Shown here: positions 1-11,404 of the stretch, piece after piece
Numbering within the stretch: position 1 is the first letter of the stretch
How the letters are laid out: every line of letters starts with the position of its first letter
NCBI RefSeq assembly: GCF_047511655.1
Contig: NC_133400.1
Span: forward strand, 31,822,001 to 31,886,000
Reading direction: 5' to 3'
Length of the DNA stretch: 64,000 bases
From: Castor canadensis
Taxonomy: Eukaryota; Chordata; Mammalia; Rodentia; Castoridae
The notes under the pieces: generated by a model
Told to the model about the DNA's origin: nothing
Database searches by the model: none
The model's input: the letters and a program-made list of their open reading frames with translations, nothing else
Position numbers and translations under genes: made by a program

Positions 1-599
1 ATGGCCTGGAAGATGCTGGCTGATCCTGGGTCTAAGTGCCAGGAGGTAGACAAGAGGCAGCCATCCCATGACTGGCTCCTCATCAAAAAGGAATGTGGGG
101 TCTTCACTTCTGACCCAAGACCAAGTTCATTTCCTAGTAAAAACATTCTGTTGCCCCTCAGAGAAGCACTTTGTTCTCATCCCCTCCTCTTCCTGAAGGG
201 TGGCCATCAGAACTTCAACCCAAATACAGCTGCATGACCTCAGGTCCCACTCATCCATCAAGACCAGCCAATCAGTACAGCAATGGGGACCAACAAAGAA
301 GAACACATGATCTTAACATAAATGTCTGGGAAAACACATAAAGAAACAGCACAGTCTGTTAATAGTTATTCCTATAGCTCTGTTCCCTCTCTCTTCCCTA
401 GTCCCCGTCGCCCAAAACAGCCTTAGGTCTTAAAAACTCTCCCTTCTCCTCCTGGAGAGCACTGTGTGCTTCCACAGGTCAATTGGTTCTTTCCTTCCAC
501 TTGCTCAACCTGTGCCATGAAATCTTCCTTCTGCAGGATGCTCTGCAGCTATTCATAATCAGACCCAAATTTTCCAGCCCCCACACTGTGAGCCCCCTC
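1..599. other. Intergenic, no gene recognised
   Basis: Unassigned single-copy-looking sequence. A short open frame runs from base 1 to 237, but its product resembles no family I know and it has no splice or promoter context. It is best treated as chance. Confidence 0.5.
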
Positions 600-812
600 T
601 TTTTTTCTTTCTTTCTTTTTTTTTTTTTTTTGTGGTACTGAGGCTTGAACTCAGGGCCTACACCTTAAGCCACTCCACCAGCCCCTTTTTTTGTGTGATG
701 GACTTTTTAGAGATAGGGTCGTGTGAACTATTTGCTGACACTAACTTTGACCCTCAATCCTCCTGATCTCTGCCTCCTGAATAGCTAGGATTACATGTGA
801 GCCACAAGTGCT
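600..812 (-). repeat. Dimeric SINE (7SL-like + ID-like)
   Basis: On the + strand a T-rich tail (about 600-630) is followed by the complement of the ID-like unit (tgaactcagggcc, ccactccaccagcccc) and then of the 7SL-like unit (cctcctgatctctgcctcc, tagctaggattaca). The SINE therefore runs on the minus strand. It is the first of many copies in this window. Confidence 0.85.
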
Positions 813-899
813 ATGCTAATGGCTTTTCTACACCAACTGAAGTGGGCAGAAAGGACTAAGATGAACAACAAGCCCCCTCCATGGTCTTTTTCCCTCCAT

Positions 900-1032
900 C
901 GGGGAAGGAAGGGAGGGAAGGAGAGAGAAAGAGAGTGGGGGGAGGAAGGAAAAAAGAAAGAAAGAAATGAAGGAAGGAAGAAGGAAGGAAGGAAGGAAGG
1001 AAGGAAGAAAGAAAGAAAGAAAGAAAGAAAGG
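900..1032. repeat. Purine-rich simple repeat (GGAA/GAAA)n
   Basis: About 130 bases of almost pure purine on the + strand, mainly AAGG and GAAA units. The low-complexity open frames on both strands here (poly-Lys/Arg/Glu or poly-Phe/Ser/Leu) are artefacts of this repeat. Confidence 0.9.
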
Positions 1033-1634
1033 AGCCAATCAGCCAGTTGCGTCCATCCACTGTCCCTGTCATCCCAAGCTCACTTTAGCCCAGGTTCACT
1101 GAGAAGGGGGATACCCAGGACCCACGACGTCCATGACCTGGATTCTCCTCGGTCAAGGTCACTGAGCGTTGTTTGCCTTGCTCAGGTCAGTGTGGGACAA
1201 GGTGAAAAGTGTGCTCAAAAGCCAACAGCCAAGGCCTTTCCCATTTCGAAGTGACCCCCCCATGAGGCAGCAGCTAGGGGAATGAATTGTAAGTGGAGGT
1301 TGTTCTTTCCATGTGTCTCCCATGAAAACTGGAAATGAGTCTAAAATACAGTCCAGAATCCCTTAGAAACATCTTGATTGTTTTGAAAAAGGAAAGAAAA
1401 TGTGAACATCATGGGTTTCTAATCCCAATGAACAAGGCAGGAGAGTAATTCACACCTGGTATTAAGTCAAAGCGAGACCCCAGCAGGCATCAGGCCGAAC
1501 TGTAAGACTAACAGACATTTAGTGAGCACGATTTGATGCTGGCACACCCACAGGAATCTCAGAACTTTCCATTGTTCAATGAGGGGGAGAAGTTGGAGAA
1601 CTCCTGTGAGAGAAATCAAAATAATTTTCTCAAA

Positions 1635-1727
1635 GTTGGGGGCGTGGCTCAAGTGGTAGAATACCTACCTAGCAAGCCTGGGGCCCTGAGTTCAAACCCC
1701 CATCATGCCAAAAATGAACACAAATAC
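1635..1727 (+). repeat. ID-like SINE monomer
   Basis: The tRNA-derived unit is recognisable from ggcgtggctcaagtggtaga (A-box side) and gagttcaaacccc (B box), followed by an A-rich tail. It is a monomer without the 7SL-like half. Confidence 0.8.
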
Positions 1728-1735
1728 TTTTCTCA

Positions 1736-2827
1736 GTACTAACTAAGTGATTTGGTGTATGAGGCACAGGAAGGATTAGATGAGGTAATGAACAGCAATT
1801 TCTACACCACCGCTGGCACTACACAGTGGAGTACCTGACCAAATCCCTTCTTCTCCACCTCACAATACAGCTTCTGCCTTATGTATTGTAAACTGTAGCA
1901 TGACAGATTCTTTCCTTTGGTAGAGAACATGTTTCTTCCAAATCTCCCAAAGATTGAGTCACATTTTTATTTCCAGCCTGTTCTGGTGCTTCTACAGGCA
2001 AGTATGGGGTATTTAATTTCAGAACAAGTCAGATCATTCTCTTCACTTCTAATTACAAACGTGATTCACGGTCACTGAATGCTCATGGGGAAAATAAGGT
2101 GGTGTCTCGCAGTAGGTGGGTCACAGCTGAAACAAGACTGGCCGTGAGCTGGCAATTGTTGAAGCCTAGTGAAGGGTATATGGGAATTCCTCAGCTCCTG
2201 ACCTTGACATTCGTATATATTTGGAATTTTCCACAACAGAAAGGAAAATATTTGGGTTTTTTTTGCCAGTTCACAGTATGCCTCTTGTTGGCCAGAGAGT
2301 GACATGGAGTTCAAGCCAAAGCTACTCATCCTGGAGGAGAAGTAGATGCCAGAGCTGTGTGACTAAGGCAGGAAACCAACTCCCACTCCCTTCATTTGGG
2401 GACTGAGGGTGCTATTTACCCTTATTGTAGAGATCAAAGTGTGAACTCCTGTCCCTACCACAACCCCAGGATATATATGAACAGCTCCAGTTGGCAGCTT
2501 CAGCTACCATTAGCTCAAAATCCGTTGAAACATAAAAATTTAATTGAGGAGGAAAAGCAAATTCCAAACCTGGGTTCCACGAACCCTTTGCAGAGAGAAA
2601 AAGAGCAAAAGAGCTTAAATAAACCCAAAGCTAACCTTGGCACCCATGATACCACCCAGACTGAACAACTGAGTGCACATGCACTATTGAACACGCTCAT
2701 AGACTACTGCTATGTGCACACAACCAGACTCCCTGACAGATTCCAGGGCCTGTGTCAGGTAAGGTGGCAAAGAGTTGTCAAGCTCTACAATGCAAAGCCA
2801 CCCCAGAGAGCACCTCCTCCCCACCAC
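1736..2827. other. Intergenic, unassigned
   Basis: No gene seen. An open frame at 2,396-2,830 (144 codons) runs towards an LTR-like repeat. Its product is not recognisable and has no domain, so I do not call it. Confidence 0.45.
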
Positions 2828-3182
2828 TAGAGTTTGGATCTGGAATATCACCCACAGGTTCATATGGTAAAGGCTTGGTTGCCAGGCTGTGTCACTACTG
2901 ATGGAAACATTAAGAAACGAGGCCTAGTGGAAGGAAATGAGGTCACTGGGAGCATGGCCTTCAAGGGGATATTGGGATCCCAGCCCCACCTTCCCATGCT
3001 TCCTGGCTAACATGAAGTGAACTTGCTCCCACCGTGATGCTCTGCCTCACCACAGGCCCAGAGTGATAGGGTGAAGCAGTAATACACTGAAACCTCTGAA
3101 ATAGGGAGCCAAACAAATCTTCCCTCCTTACAAATTGGCTATTCCAGGTCTATTGTTAAAGCAATGGAAAAGCAACACACCC
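2828..3182 (+). repeat. MaLR-type LTR
   Basis: Similar to mammalian MaLR LTRs (MST/THE1 type) as I remember them: a start near gagtttggatctgg, an internal gaggcctagtggaaggaa block, the gctctgcctcaccaca block, and an end with cctctgaaatagggagccaaa followed by gcaatggaaaagcaacac. Related copies lie at about 13.3-13.6 and 26.9-27.3 kb. The family name is tentative. Confidence 0.65.
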
Positions 3183-3275
3183 ACCTAACCTTCAGATCAC
3201 ACTGTTGTCACCTAAAGCTACCAGGATATACAGCCATCTCTCCCCACGTAAGATTCAAAATAAGTAAACTCTCCT

Positions 3276-3400
3276 CTGTGTTTGTTTGTTTGTTTGTTTG
3301 AGACAAGGTCTCACTCTGTACCCTGGGCTGGCCTTGAACTCATGATCCTCAGCCTTCCAAGTGCTGGCATTATAGGCAAGTACCACCAAGGCCATCTTTG
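3276..3400 (-). repeat. B1/7SL-like SINE with GTTT tail
   Basis: Complement of a 7SL-derived SINE: gagacaaggtctcactctgt, ggctggccttgaactcatga, agtgctggcattataggc. The + strand begins with a (GTTT)5 run at about 3,281-3,299, which is the complement of its A-rich tail. Confidence 0.85.
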
Positions 3401-3410
3401 TTCACTATTC

Positions 3411-3512
3411 TTTTTTGTTTTTTTGTTTTTTGGTGGTACTAAGGTTTGAATTCAGAGCCTCACCCTTGCTAGGTAGGCACTTTACCCCTCGAGCCACATC
3501 CAGCCCTCGTTC
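3411..3512 (-). repeat. ID-like SINE monomer
   Basis: T-rich start, then ggtactaaggtttgaattca, gagcctcacccttgctaggt and cgagccacatccagccc. This is the complement of the tRNA-derived ID-like unit. Confidence 0.8.
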
Positions 3513-3689
3513 ACTATTCTTAGCAAGACTTCTTGAGAAGAAGTTCTCTGCAGGTGACCTGCATGCTTGCAGGATGGACAGAAACAGGGGTCATATCTGT
3601 CGAGCTCAAAGTGGTCACACATGGCTGTCATATGGGCCCTGGCCACCTGTTGATTAATTTATTATCACTACTACACAAATTACCCCAAA

Positions 3690-3893
3690 CTAGCTGGGTG
3701 CCAGTGACTCACACCTGTAATCCTAGCTACTCAGGAGGCAGAGATCAGGAGAATCATGGTTGGAAGCCAGCCCAGGCAAATAGTTCATGAGACCCTATCT
3801 CAAAAAAAACCCATCACAAAAAGTGGCTGGTGGGGTGGCTCAAAGTGTAGGCCCTGAATTCAAAACCCCAGCACTGCAAAAAAAAAAAAAAAA
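3690..3893 (+). repeat. Dimeric SINE (7SL-like + ID-like)
   Basis: A well-preserved full dimer. The 7SL-like unit (gctgggtgccagtgactcac, ctactcaggaggcagagatc) is joined through an A-rich linker (tctcaaaaaaaacccatcac) to the ID-like unit (gctggtggggtggctcaaag). A tail of about 17 A residues follows. It serves as the reference copy for this family. Confidence 0.9.
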
Positions 3894-3899
3894 AGCTCC

Positions 3900-5699
3900 A
3901 AAGTAAGTGGCTTATCTCAGTTCCATAGGTCAGAATTCTGGGTGGGCTTGAATGGCTCAGGGTCTTCCAGTGCCAAAAGCAGTGTGGGCTGGCCTGGTTT
4001 TTATCTGGAGACCGTGGGAAGAGTCTACTTCCAAAGCCATTTAGGTCATTGGCAGATTTCAGTTTCTTGCCAATATAGGGTGGAGGTCCTGATTCCTAAC
4101 TGGCTGTCAGCTGGGGCCACTCTTAGCTCCTTAAGGCCAACTGCATTTCTGACCACATTGCCAGGTGGACTAAATTGGCTCAACAAATCACTCTTTCGGG
4201 CTGTGGAAGACACTGCTATATGGGAGGCCACAGACTGAACAAGGCCCATTCCCTCTCCCTGTGCCACCAAGGAGACTGGAAGCTCTGCAAGCTGTCCAAG
4301 GCCTTTCTCCCCAGAGCCACCACCCTGTGGTTGGGCTGCCTCAACACTCTGAGCCCCTTCTATGCTCGGCCCAGGAAGCCAGCCTCGGGGGCTCTCTGAT
4401 CTCAGATCCCTCATAGCTGTCTGGGGATCAGTTATGGGACAGCAACAGGCATCTTCTCAAGAACCCACCAGCATCCACACTTCTGTCCTCTTCAGCTCTC
4501 CTTCTGTCCTCCCTCCACCAGTCCAGGGTTGTAAAGGTGTCCAGGTTCATAACACATGACCACCTGCTGATACTGTTTCTGCCAGGGCCTTCCTGTCCTC
4601 CACAGGGAACAGGGAGTTGCCTCAGCAGCTCAAATGCCAGCAGAGACCCTTTTGTTCCTGGTATCTAACCCTCCCTTTGCCTGCAACCATGAGCCCAGAG
4701 GACAGCATCGAGTGAACAGGACAGGCCACCATGGGCAAAGCAGTGTGAGGGACCCGCTGGATGGTTACCTTATCACATGGCCTGACATGCACCCAAGTGC
4801 TCAAATCCAACCGCAGGAGATTCCCACTGGAGACAAGCAAAGAAGGCTGCAGAGAGGTGGGAACCAGTGAGCATCATTGAAGGATAAACAAAGTCCCAGT
4901 AGAGGAGGAGTGTGAGACAAATCCGAGAGCACTGGGGTGACCTGGGCTTAGCATGTCCAGGTGGGGGAGATCTACATCCCTGGAGGTCAGCCCAGGATGT
5001 TTGCCTTTCATAGAACCACAGCAGGCAGAAGCCATGGAATATTTTGGAGGACAGTGACTTGATCGGATGTCACAGGCCAGTGGGAGATGATCATTGTCTC
5101 AGGGCTCTGGCTCCAAGGATCTGTGTGTGGAACAAGAGAAGGAAAGGGCAGGGGGCAGGAAAGAAAGAAGAGAGGCAGGTAGAGAAGGGGGATGGGGGAC
5201 CATGGAGGATGGAGAAGAAAGGGGAAGGAAGCAAATCCAGGGAGAGAGCCAAGTGAAGAGAAAAGACAGGAATCAGAAGAGAAAGGACACTGGAGACCTG
5301 CCACAGGGGGGACTTTTGAAGGAATGTCCCCCTCCCCCAAACCCCTCTGAACTTCACACTGGCCCTAGAAGCAAGGGCAGTCTGGGCTCCTGGTCCCTCA
5401 TTGCTTCTTGTAGCAGGAAGGCCAGAGAGTGAAGAAACTGGTTTTCTACATGAATTCACCAGCGGAGTTAGGACTGACAGCCCCAGGATGCCCTCCAGCA
5501 GAGAAGTCTGCAGAGAAGAAGGTGAGAGCAGGTGATAATTGCAGGGAAAATGAAACCTGAAGCTGGCCGTCTCAGCTTCTCCAAGCCCAGTCAGCTTCAC
5601 AGAAAATAAGGTCTGAGTTTTCAGTTGTTCACACTCAGAAACTAAAGCCAGAAAACTTCCAAACATCTGGCTTTTACAGTCCAGAACCCCCAATGCTCG
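3900..5699. other. Intergenic, no gene recognised
   Basis: The longest open frame of the intergenic part, on the minus strand (5,091-5,693, 200 codons), lies over a purine-rich tract and has overlapping open frames on the other strand. It shows no domain and no splice structure. I treat this stretch as non-coding. Confidence 0.5.
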
Positions 5700-6060
5700 T
5701 GCTCAGATGACATTTAGTAATGCTAGGGCGACATCTACAGCCTGAGGAAGGAGCATCATTACTGGATTTCTCTATGAACAACGGTACAATCTTGAAGCCT
5801 CATGGCTCATGGCAATTAATGCTAATAAAGCCCTTTCCTGGATCTGCACTGTTTATTCAACGCAGACTTGGAGCTACACTGGAAGTTATTTATTTCAGGC
5901 TGTGTCTACAATAGCAGCTGTTCAGAATATCCTAAACCCTTTTAGCCAAAATTGGTTTGCAATCTCTATTTTAAAGCACTGTTTGTTATGAATTGAGTTA
6001 AATGTTTCTTTTACCACTTTGTTTTTCCTATTGTAACAATGGAACACACAAAGATCTTTA
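5700..6060. promoter_or_regulatory. Candidate conserved non-coding block
   Basis: Repeat-free, AT-rich sequence with homeodomain-type cores (ggcaattaatgctaataaag at about 5,812) between repeat-rich flanks. Its composition resembles conserved developmental enhancers. Conservation itself was not tested. Confidence 0.3.
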
Positions 6061-6082
6061 AAATGCCAAGATTTCATTTTCT

Positions 6083-6150
6083 TTCATTCACTCAACAAAC
6101 TTTTCATTAGCACCTGCTATGTGGCTGGTACTGTGTGAAGCTGAGTCTAA
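6083..6150 (-). repeat. L2 LINE 3'-end fragment
   Basis: The block attcactcaacaaac followed by tagcacctgctatgtggctg is a diverged copy of the complement of the L2 3' end. It is short and old. Confidence 0.5.
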
Positions 6151-7134
6151 ACACATCCCATCGAACACATCAGAGCTGATTCTACTGCTTCCTCTTGTTG
6201 ACTGGAGCATTTCCATACGGTTCAAGAAAGAAGAGGGGGGACAGGCCAAGACAACAAGGGGATTTAGAGTTTGGGACAACCTAGAAACACAGTGACAGAG
6301 AGGAAGGTGGAAGTCAGTCCTATAGACTGGGGAGATCTTGATTCTGATCTATTATTTTTTTTCCTCAAAAGTATAATTGGCTTTTTCCTAAATGAAAAAG
6401 GTAATGCAAAAATAACTACTTGATTTGTGCAGAAATCTTGGAAAACAAGACAAAAAAGAAAAAATCTGTCAGTCAAAATCCTACCAGTCAAAGATGACCG
6501 CCGTTAAGTGTGAAATTTTGTCTTAATAAACCTGGCTCTGTATTTTCACTAACCACAGGACCAGAATGCTCTCAGGTCACTGCACGTCCTACGTGATTTT
6601 GAATGACTGACAGCATTCTCTCATTCAAACAGATCATACTGATTTTTTTAAAGCTATATGCTTTGTACAGACAACATTCCTAAGGATACACATCTAGCCA
6701 AGAAACTGGATCAAAGAGGGCTTGTGAACTTGGAGCACTCTGAGATATACAACAACTTGCTGTCCAAGTTCAACCTCCTAGAATTTCACATCATATCTGA
6801 ACCAAAATCTACCTTCTGGAGACCTGCGTGCTCATGGTCCCCGGTAGACCAGCCGTTCAGAATGGTTTCTGATCATTTCTTCACCTTGTAGGTGACTTAG
6901 ACTGAAATGCCTCTGGGAAAACAGAAGCAAGACATGTTTTTGACCTGATAAGTATGTAGTCAATAGAGCGTTACCAAGGACTCAGGAGATTACAAAAGAT
7001 GGGATAATTTCATTAGTCTTCATCACCCACTCACCCCCACACGCCATGATTTATGTCACCCCTGCTTTGCTATGCTTTCTCCCACATCCTGTCCACAGTT
7101 TATCCTCATAGATATTTTGCCCAGAGGCAATTAT

Positions 7135-7452
7135 AGTCATCCCTTCGGGTCTCTGGGGAGCAGGTTCCAGGACCTACCACAAATACCAAAATCTGAGGTT
7201 GCTCAATCCTCATATAAAATGGGTAGTATTTGCATATCCCTTATACACATCCTCCTGTAGACTTTAAATCATCTCGATTACTTATAATAGAGAACAATGT
7301 AACTTCTATGGAAACAGTTGTTACACTATATTGTTTGTTTAGGGAATATTGCAATGTCTGTGCATTTCAGTACATGTTCAATACAGACACAATTCACTTA
7401 TAGCTGGGCTTGGTTGAATCCATAGGATCAGACCCCTCCCTCCTGGAGAGCC
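7135..7452 (+). mobile_element. Tigger/MER2-like DNA transposon remnant
   Basis: About 320 bases resemble the short non-autonomous pogo/Tigger elements of mammals: gcaggttccaggacctacca, ataccaaaatctgaggttgc, gtagtatttgcatatccctt, actttaaatcatctcgatta, and an end at ggttgaatccatag. There is no transposase. The family name is from memory; orientation is nominal. Confidence 0.65.
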
Positions 7453-7459
7453 ACTGGTA

Positions 7460-8879
7460 CAATGTTTCTTCTTTGGAATTGAAACACTTTCCATGTTGTC
7501 TCTTCAGATCCTGGGTTCCTACAGAGTTATGAAAACAGCACCAGGCTAGTGAGATCTTACAAGAGAGTGACACTTAGCAAAAGCCATTGGAGGTTTGTTT
7601 TGGAAAGAGGAGGGGCAAAAGTAACTGGCTTCAGGTGAAAAGGAAAAATTTAACTTAGTTTCTTTGATTTCAGCATGTGCCTTATTGACTATTTTGCATC
7701 TATCACCCCAAAACAAAACTAAACGACCAGGAAGAACATGGCAGGGAATCCTAGAACACTGGAGCCAAAGGTAACTACTGGAGTGGAAGCTGAGGCAGAG
7801 GCAAGGGTTGGCCGAGGTCATGGTCACTGCTAAAGATGGGGTGGAAACTGCATTTTCATTCCTGGCTCAGTGAGGGTGACTTACTATGGATGTAAAACAT
7901 GACTATCTTTGTTGCTGGACAGCAAGAAGACACCCAAAGACAAGCAGGCAAGGGTCTCCTGGAGACAGGAGCCTTTTATGAAGGACCAGTTTCCTGTCAT
8001 TTTCTTGGACATTCTTGTATGTGTATATATATTGTATATATTCTTGTATGTCACTGCGGACAAAGGGTGAATCCAGCCTTCGTTCTTCCCTCTGATTCTC
8101 ACTCCTAGAGGAAGGAATGAATGGTTGACCTCAAACTCACAGTTCCAGTGCTGGCAGTAGCTGAAGATTAGGGAGGGAGGTAGAATCCAAAGGCCTCTCT
8201 GTTTTATCAAGTGTTCTCATTGTGTTGGCATCCTCACTGTTTCCTTGACTGCACCTGTGCCATCGTGAGTGTGCACACTTCTGTCTTGGAGGTTCAGTGT
8301 TTTTCTACCGCATCTTCCATGTGTCTCTGGGGCCTAGGGTGTGGCAGGGGCCTAGGGTGTGGGGCAGGGGCTAATGAAGCTGGGAGACAGAGTGCTCACC
8401 TGCAGGGCACCGTCCCTCCTGACAGGTGGAACCTCTTAGATTTCCCATCCATCTCTTTCTGAGCTGCAGTGGTAAAACCATAGAGAAAGTTTGAGACAGG
8501 GAGGATGTCCTCCTTGCAGAAGAAAAACCCAAGCCAGAGGTGATCAACACCCCATTCCTAGAGCTCACAGTGGGGCCCTTGAACTTGCCAGATGGAACAG
8601 CAAGATCATACAGTAATTATGCCGAAAGAAAGAAGCTCCGTGGTCAGGGCCCTCCTCACCACACATCTCCAAAGCACACATCCTTCTACTGTGTGTGGCA
8701 ACACTCTGAGGCCATTTTCAGGAGGTCCCAGGTGAAGCACACAGCTGAGGCCTTTCTTGGGCCTTAATCCCCTCTGGAAATGATGGGTACTAATTTGCTT
8801 AACCTCCCATATTTCACCACTGGCTCTCAGCTATGTAGTGACAAGATGAGACCCTATTTGCAGTTTTTCCAATCTTGTC
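7460..8879. other. Intergenic, no gene recognised
   Basis: Nothing coding seen. A short direct repeat is present (gggcctagggtgtgg twice, about 8,330-8,362), and an alternating tatatatattgtatata stretch lies at about 8,025. Confidence 0.45.
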
Positions 8880-9000
8880 CAATGCCAAGAACCACCTGGG
8901 AAACTTGTCAAAATACAAACTCATAGGCCAAAGCCTGGACTTTCCAAGTCAACAGTTATGGTGGGCCTGGGCATTTTAGATTAAAAAGCTCCCAGCTCAT
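8880..9000 (+). mobile_element. MER5/Charlie-like hAT remnant
   Basis: The order agaaccacctgggaaacttg, tcaaaatacaaactcatagg, then ggcctgggcatttta matches the middle of mammalian MER5-type non-autonomous hAT elements. It is internally deleted and diverged. Confidence 0.55.
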
Positions 9001-9094
9001 TCTTAGGACAGGGTGACTTTGCAGGCTTGGGAAACAGTTAATCACACGAAATCCTTTAATGTTCCTGAAGACACTCAAAGGAATGTTTGTTATC

Positions 9095-9245
9095 ATTATT
9101 ATGGCAGACTAGTGTTGCCAGTTCAGCAAATAAAAATATGTAATGTTCATCTTACATTTGAATTTCAGATGAACAAGGAATTTTTAGTATAAGTGAATCT
9201 ATGCAATATTTGGAACATATCTATACTAAGTTTACTTCTGTCAAA
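9095..9245. mobile_element. Palindromic DNA transposon remnant
   Basis: Sequence from gtgttgccagttcagcaaat through ttagtataagtgaatctatg and its near-complement ggaacatatctatactaag forms an imperfect palindrome centred near 9,213. It resembles a mammalian palindromic non-autonomous DNA element (MER53-like; name uncertain). Confidence 0.5.
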
Positions 9246-9291
9246 TGTTCTGCACTCCATTTATTTTTAAGACATGGAAGCTAAAGCAAAT

Positions 9292-9425
9292 TCTATTTTT
9301 TTTTCTTTTGAGGCAGGATCTTCCCATGTTGCCTAGGCTGTTCTCAAACTTCTGGGTTCATGTGATCCTCCTGCCCCAGCCTTCTGAGTACCTGGGATTC
9401 CAGGCATGTGACACCACACATCAAT
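9292..9425 (-). repeat. B1/7SL-like SINE
   Basis: T-rich tail complement, then gaggcaggatcttcccatgt, ctcctgccccagccttctga and ctgggattccaggcatgtga. This is a 7SL-derived monomer on the minus strand. Confidence 0.85.
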
Positions 9426-10009
9426 GACAGGACAGCATCTATTGCAAATTCCTCTCTGGGAGACTCTCAGTTCATCCTTCTCAATTAGTCCTCTCACCTA
9501 CCCCAGCAGCTGGTTCTACGTCATTCTGATAAAAAAGAAAAGAGAAAGCTACTACTACTGAAGACGAAGAAATGGTTTTTTCAAGATAAAATACAGAGAT
9601 CTAAGGCATATTTTAGCTTTCTGCTTGCTCAAATGTAATGAGACAGTAGCACAGATCAGGTGACAGTGCCACTCACTGCCCATGTGCTTGTTGATTTAGA
9701 AATAATTTAAGTATTGCTAAGCTATGTGCTTTTTTCCTATGGCGAAGTCTTCCAGGCCACTTAGCCCCACAGTGTGGAAGCTGCCTCTGTCTAATGGCAC
9801 CTGTCACGGGGGCCATGGACCTCCCAACACAGACAGGGATATACACACCTCTTGGTTGGAAAGCTTACAACAGCACCAATTTGGAAATCCTATAGTCAAT
9901 TATAAAACGGACCTCCCCCGAGGTAAGAGGAGGAAAGACAATGTAGAGAGGGCCATGAAAATCCAAAGGACTACATGGCCTGAGAATGAAATGTTTTCTA
10001 AATCAAATT

Positions 10010-10740
10010 AAGCTACACTGTGGAAATTGAGAAAGTCCTTAAGGTGACTTTTAAATGAAAATGAAATGTCGGTTAGTAAGTTACAGAGGTGTGATGACAG
10101 GCTTGTGTCTCATTAATTTCAAACATAGATTTTTATGTGAGGCTATTTGATTATAATTTGATTATCTGACCCTGTAATTAAAGTTTATTGCCAATTTGGA
10201 AGCTTACATGTAAAATGAACTGGTTTTCTTCAAAGCAATATACAATCTTTTGGACTCATTGACTTCTGGTTTTGCATTTAAATGGAAAAGTCAGTTATAA
10301 CGTGACAAACAGGTTGGGAGTTTGATCATTAATCCTGCTAAAGCAATATTCATAAATTCAATTCTGAATCAGTTGGAATACTTTTCTTTTATTAGTTTCT
10401 GTGTTATTAAATGAGATTGTTTCTGACTAATATATTTCTGGACTCAAACTGTAGCTCCGAGCTGTTATTCAAATCAAATAACATGGCCCTTACTTGTGCC
10501 TCGCACTAATAAATGCCAACTTGTGATACATTTGCAAGAGACTGTCAGCAATATTAAAGGAGGCAATAATGCCACTGAGGTCTCAAAGTGAGCTGATTTT
10601 TCAAGAGCTGATATTCGTCATTTCTCCTCACACACACATACAGATAGCTAAACCTTTTAAGTCTTAAAGTCAAAAGCATGCTTTAATTCATATAAACAAT
10701 AGCTGCCAGTACTTAGTTTTCCAAGACATTGAAATTAGAA
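10010..10740. promoter_or_regulatory. Candidate conserved non-coding element
   Basis: A 700-base AT-rich block with no repeat signature. It has many homeodomain/POU-like cores (cattaattt, ctgtaattaaag, gatcattaatcc, ttattcaaatca). Such a block in otherwise repeat-filled DNA is typical of a developmental enhancer in the IRX/FTO/RPGRIP1L neighbourhood. No open frame of note. Inference only. Confidence 0.4.
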
Positions 10741-10957
10741 AACTCCTGAGTTTAGGACCCTGAAAAAGAGAAGTAGGAAACTGATCTCAGAGTAGAACCA
10801 AAGTTACAATTGGGACACAGAAGTGCTGCTTAACTTGGGAAGGGGGTCTTTCTTTCTAAGATTCGGGGGGCGGGGGGCAAGGGAACAAGAGGCTATATTC
10901 ACAAATCATCATGAGTTCCCAGAGCAAAAAGGGATCTTGGAGACCTTCTTTCTCAGC

Positions 10958-11000
10958 CCCATTTTACAGATGAGGAAACTGAGGCCAGAGAGAAGTCAGC
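10958..11000 (-). repeat. MIR fragment
   Basis: The stretch ccattttacagatgaggaaa followed by ctgaggccagagag is the diagnostic core of MIR in antisense. Confidence 0.6.
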
Positions 11001-11283
11001 TGGCCAGTTACAGCATACTGAGGTCAAATCTCAAATGGATCCCTCTCTCTATATACCCTCTATCCTTTCCTCCTGGCACTTTCTCGACCATCCAGGCTCA
11101 TGAATATTCATAGAAGCTTCACAGAGGCTCCCTTCTCTGCTTATTTGACTTCCAACAGATCATCTGAACCCCAGGAGTCCCAGTCCACATATGGGTTATA
11201 CCTGCCCTTTCCCCCTGTTTAGAGAAGTAAATGAAACCTGACCTATAAACTATAAAGGGCAGGCAACTTACAATAGCTTACTT

Positions 11284-11400
11284 TTTACATTTCAAGTGCT
11301 TTATTAGTTATGATTGACATACAATGAACTGTTGATATTTGTAATATAATACCCTTTTTCAATAATCATAATAGCATTGAAGTTTCTGTTGCTTTGGGCA
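11284..11400 (-). repeat. Old L1 3'-end fragment
   Basis: The order gctttattagttatgattga then catacaatgaactgttgata is typical of the complement of old L1 (L1M) 3' ends. Confidence 0.5.
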
Positions 11401-11404
11401 ATTG

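Noticed and set aside
813-1088. Lys/Glu/Arg-rich small proteins
   Set aside because: Translation of the GGAA/GAAA simple repeat.
1635-1727. Possible tRNA genes at the ID-like units (here and elsewhere)
   Set aside because: They have A- and B-box-like sequence but also A-rich tails, many diverged copies and no proper cloverleaf; they are SINEs.
2396-2830. 144-codon open frame on the plus strand
   Set aside because: Product not recognisable, no promoter or splice context, and it runs up to an LTR-like repeat. Possibly part of an unrecognised repeat.
5091-5693. 200-codon open frame on the minus strand
   Set aside because: It lies over a purine-rich tract with competing frames on the other strand, has no recognisable domain and no exon structure. 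Chance frame.
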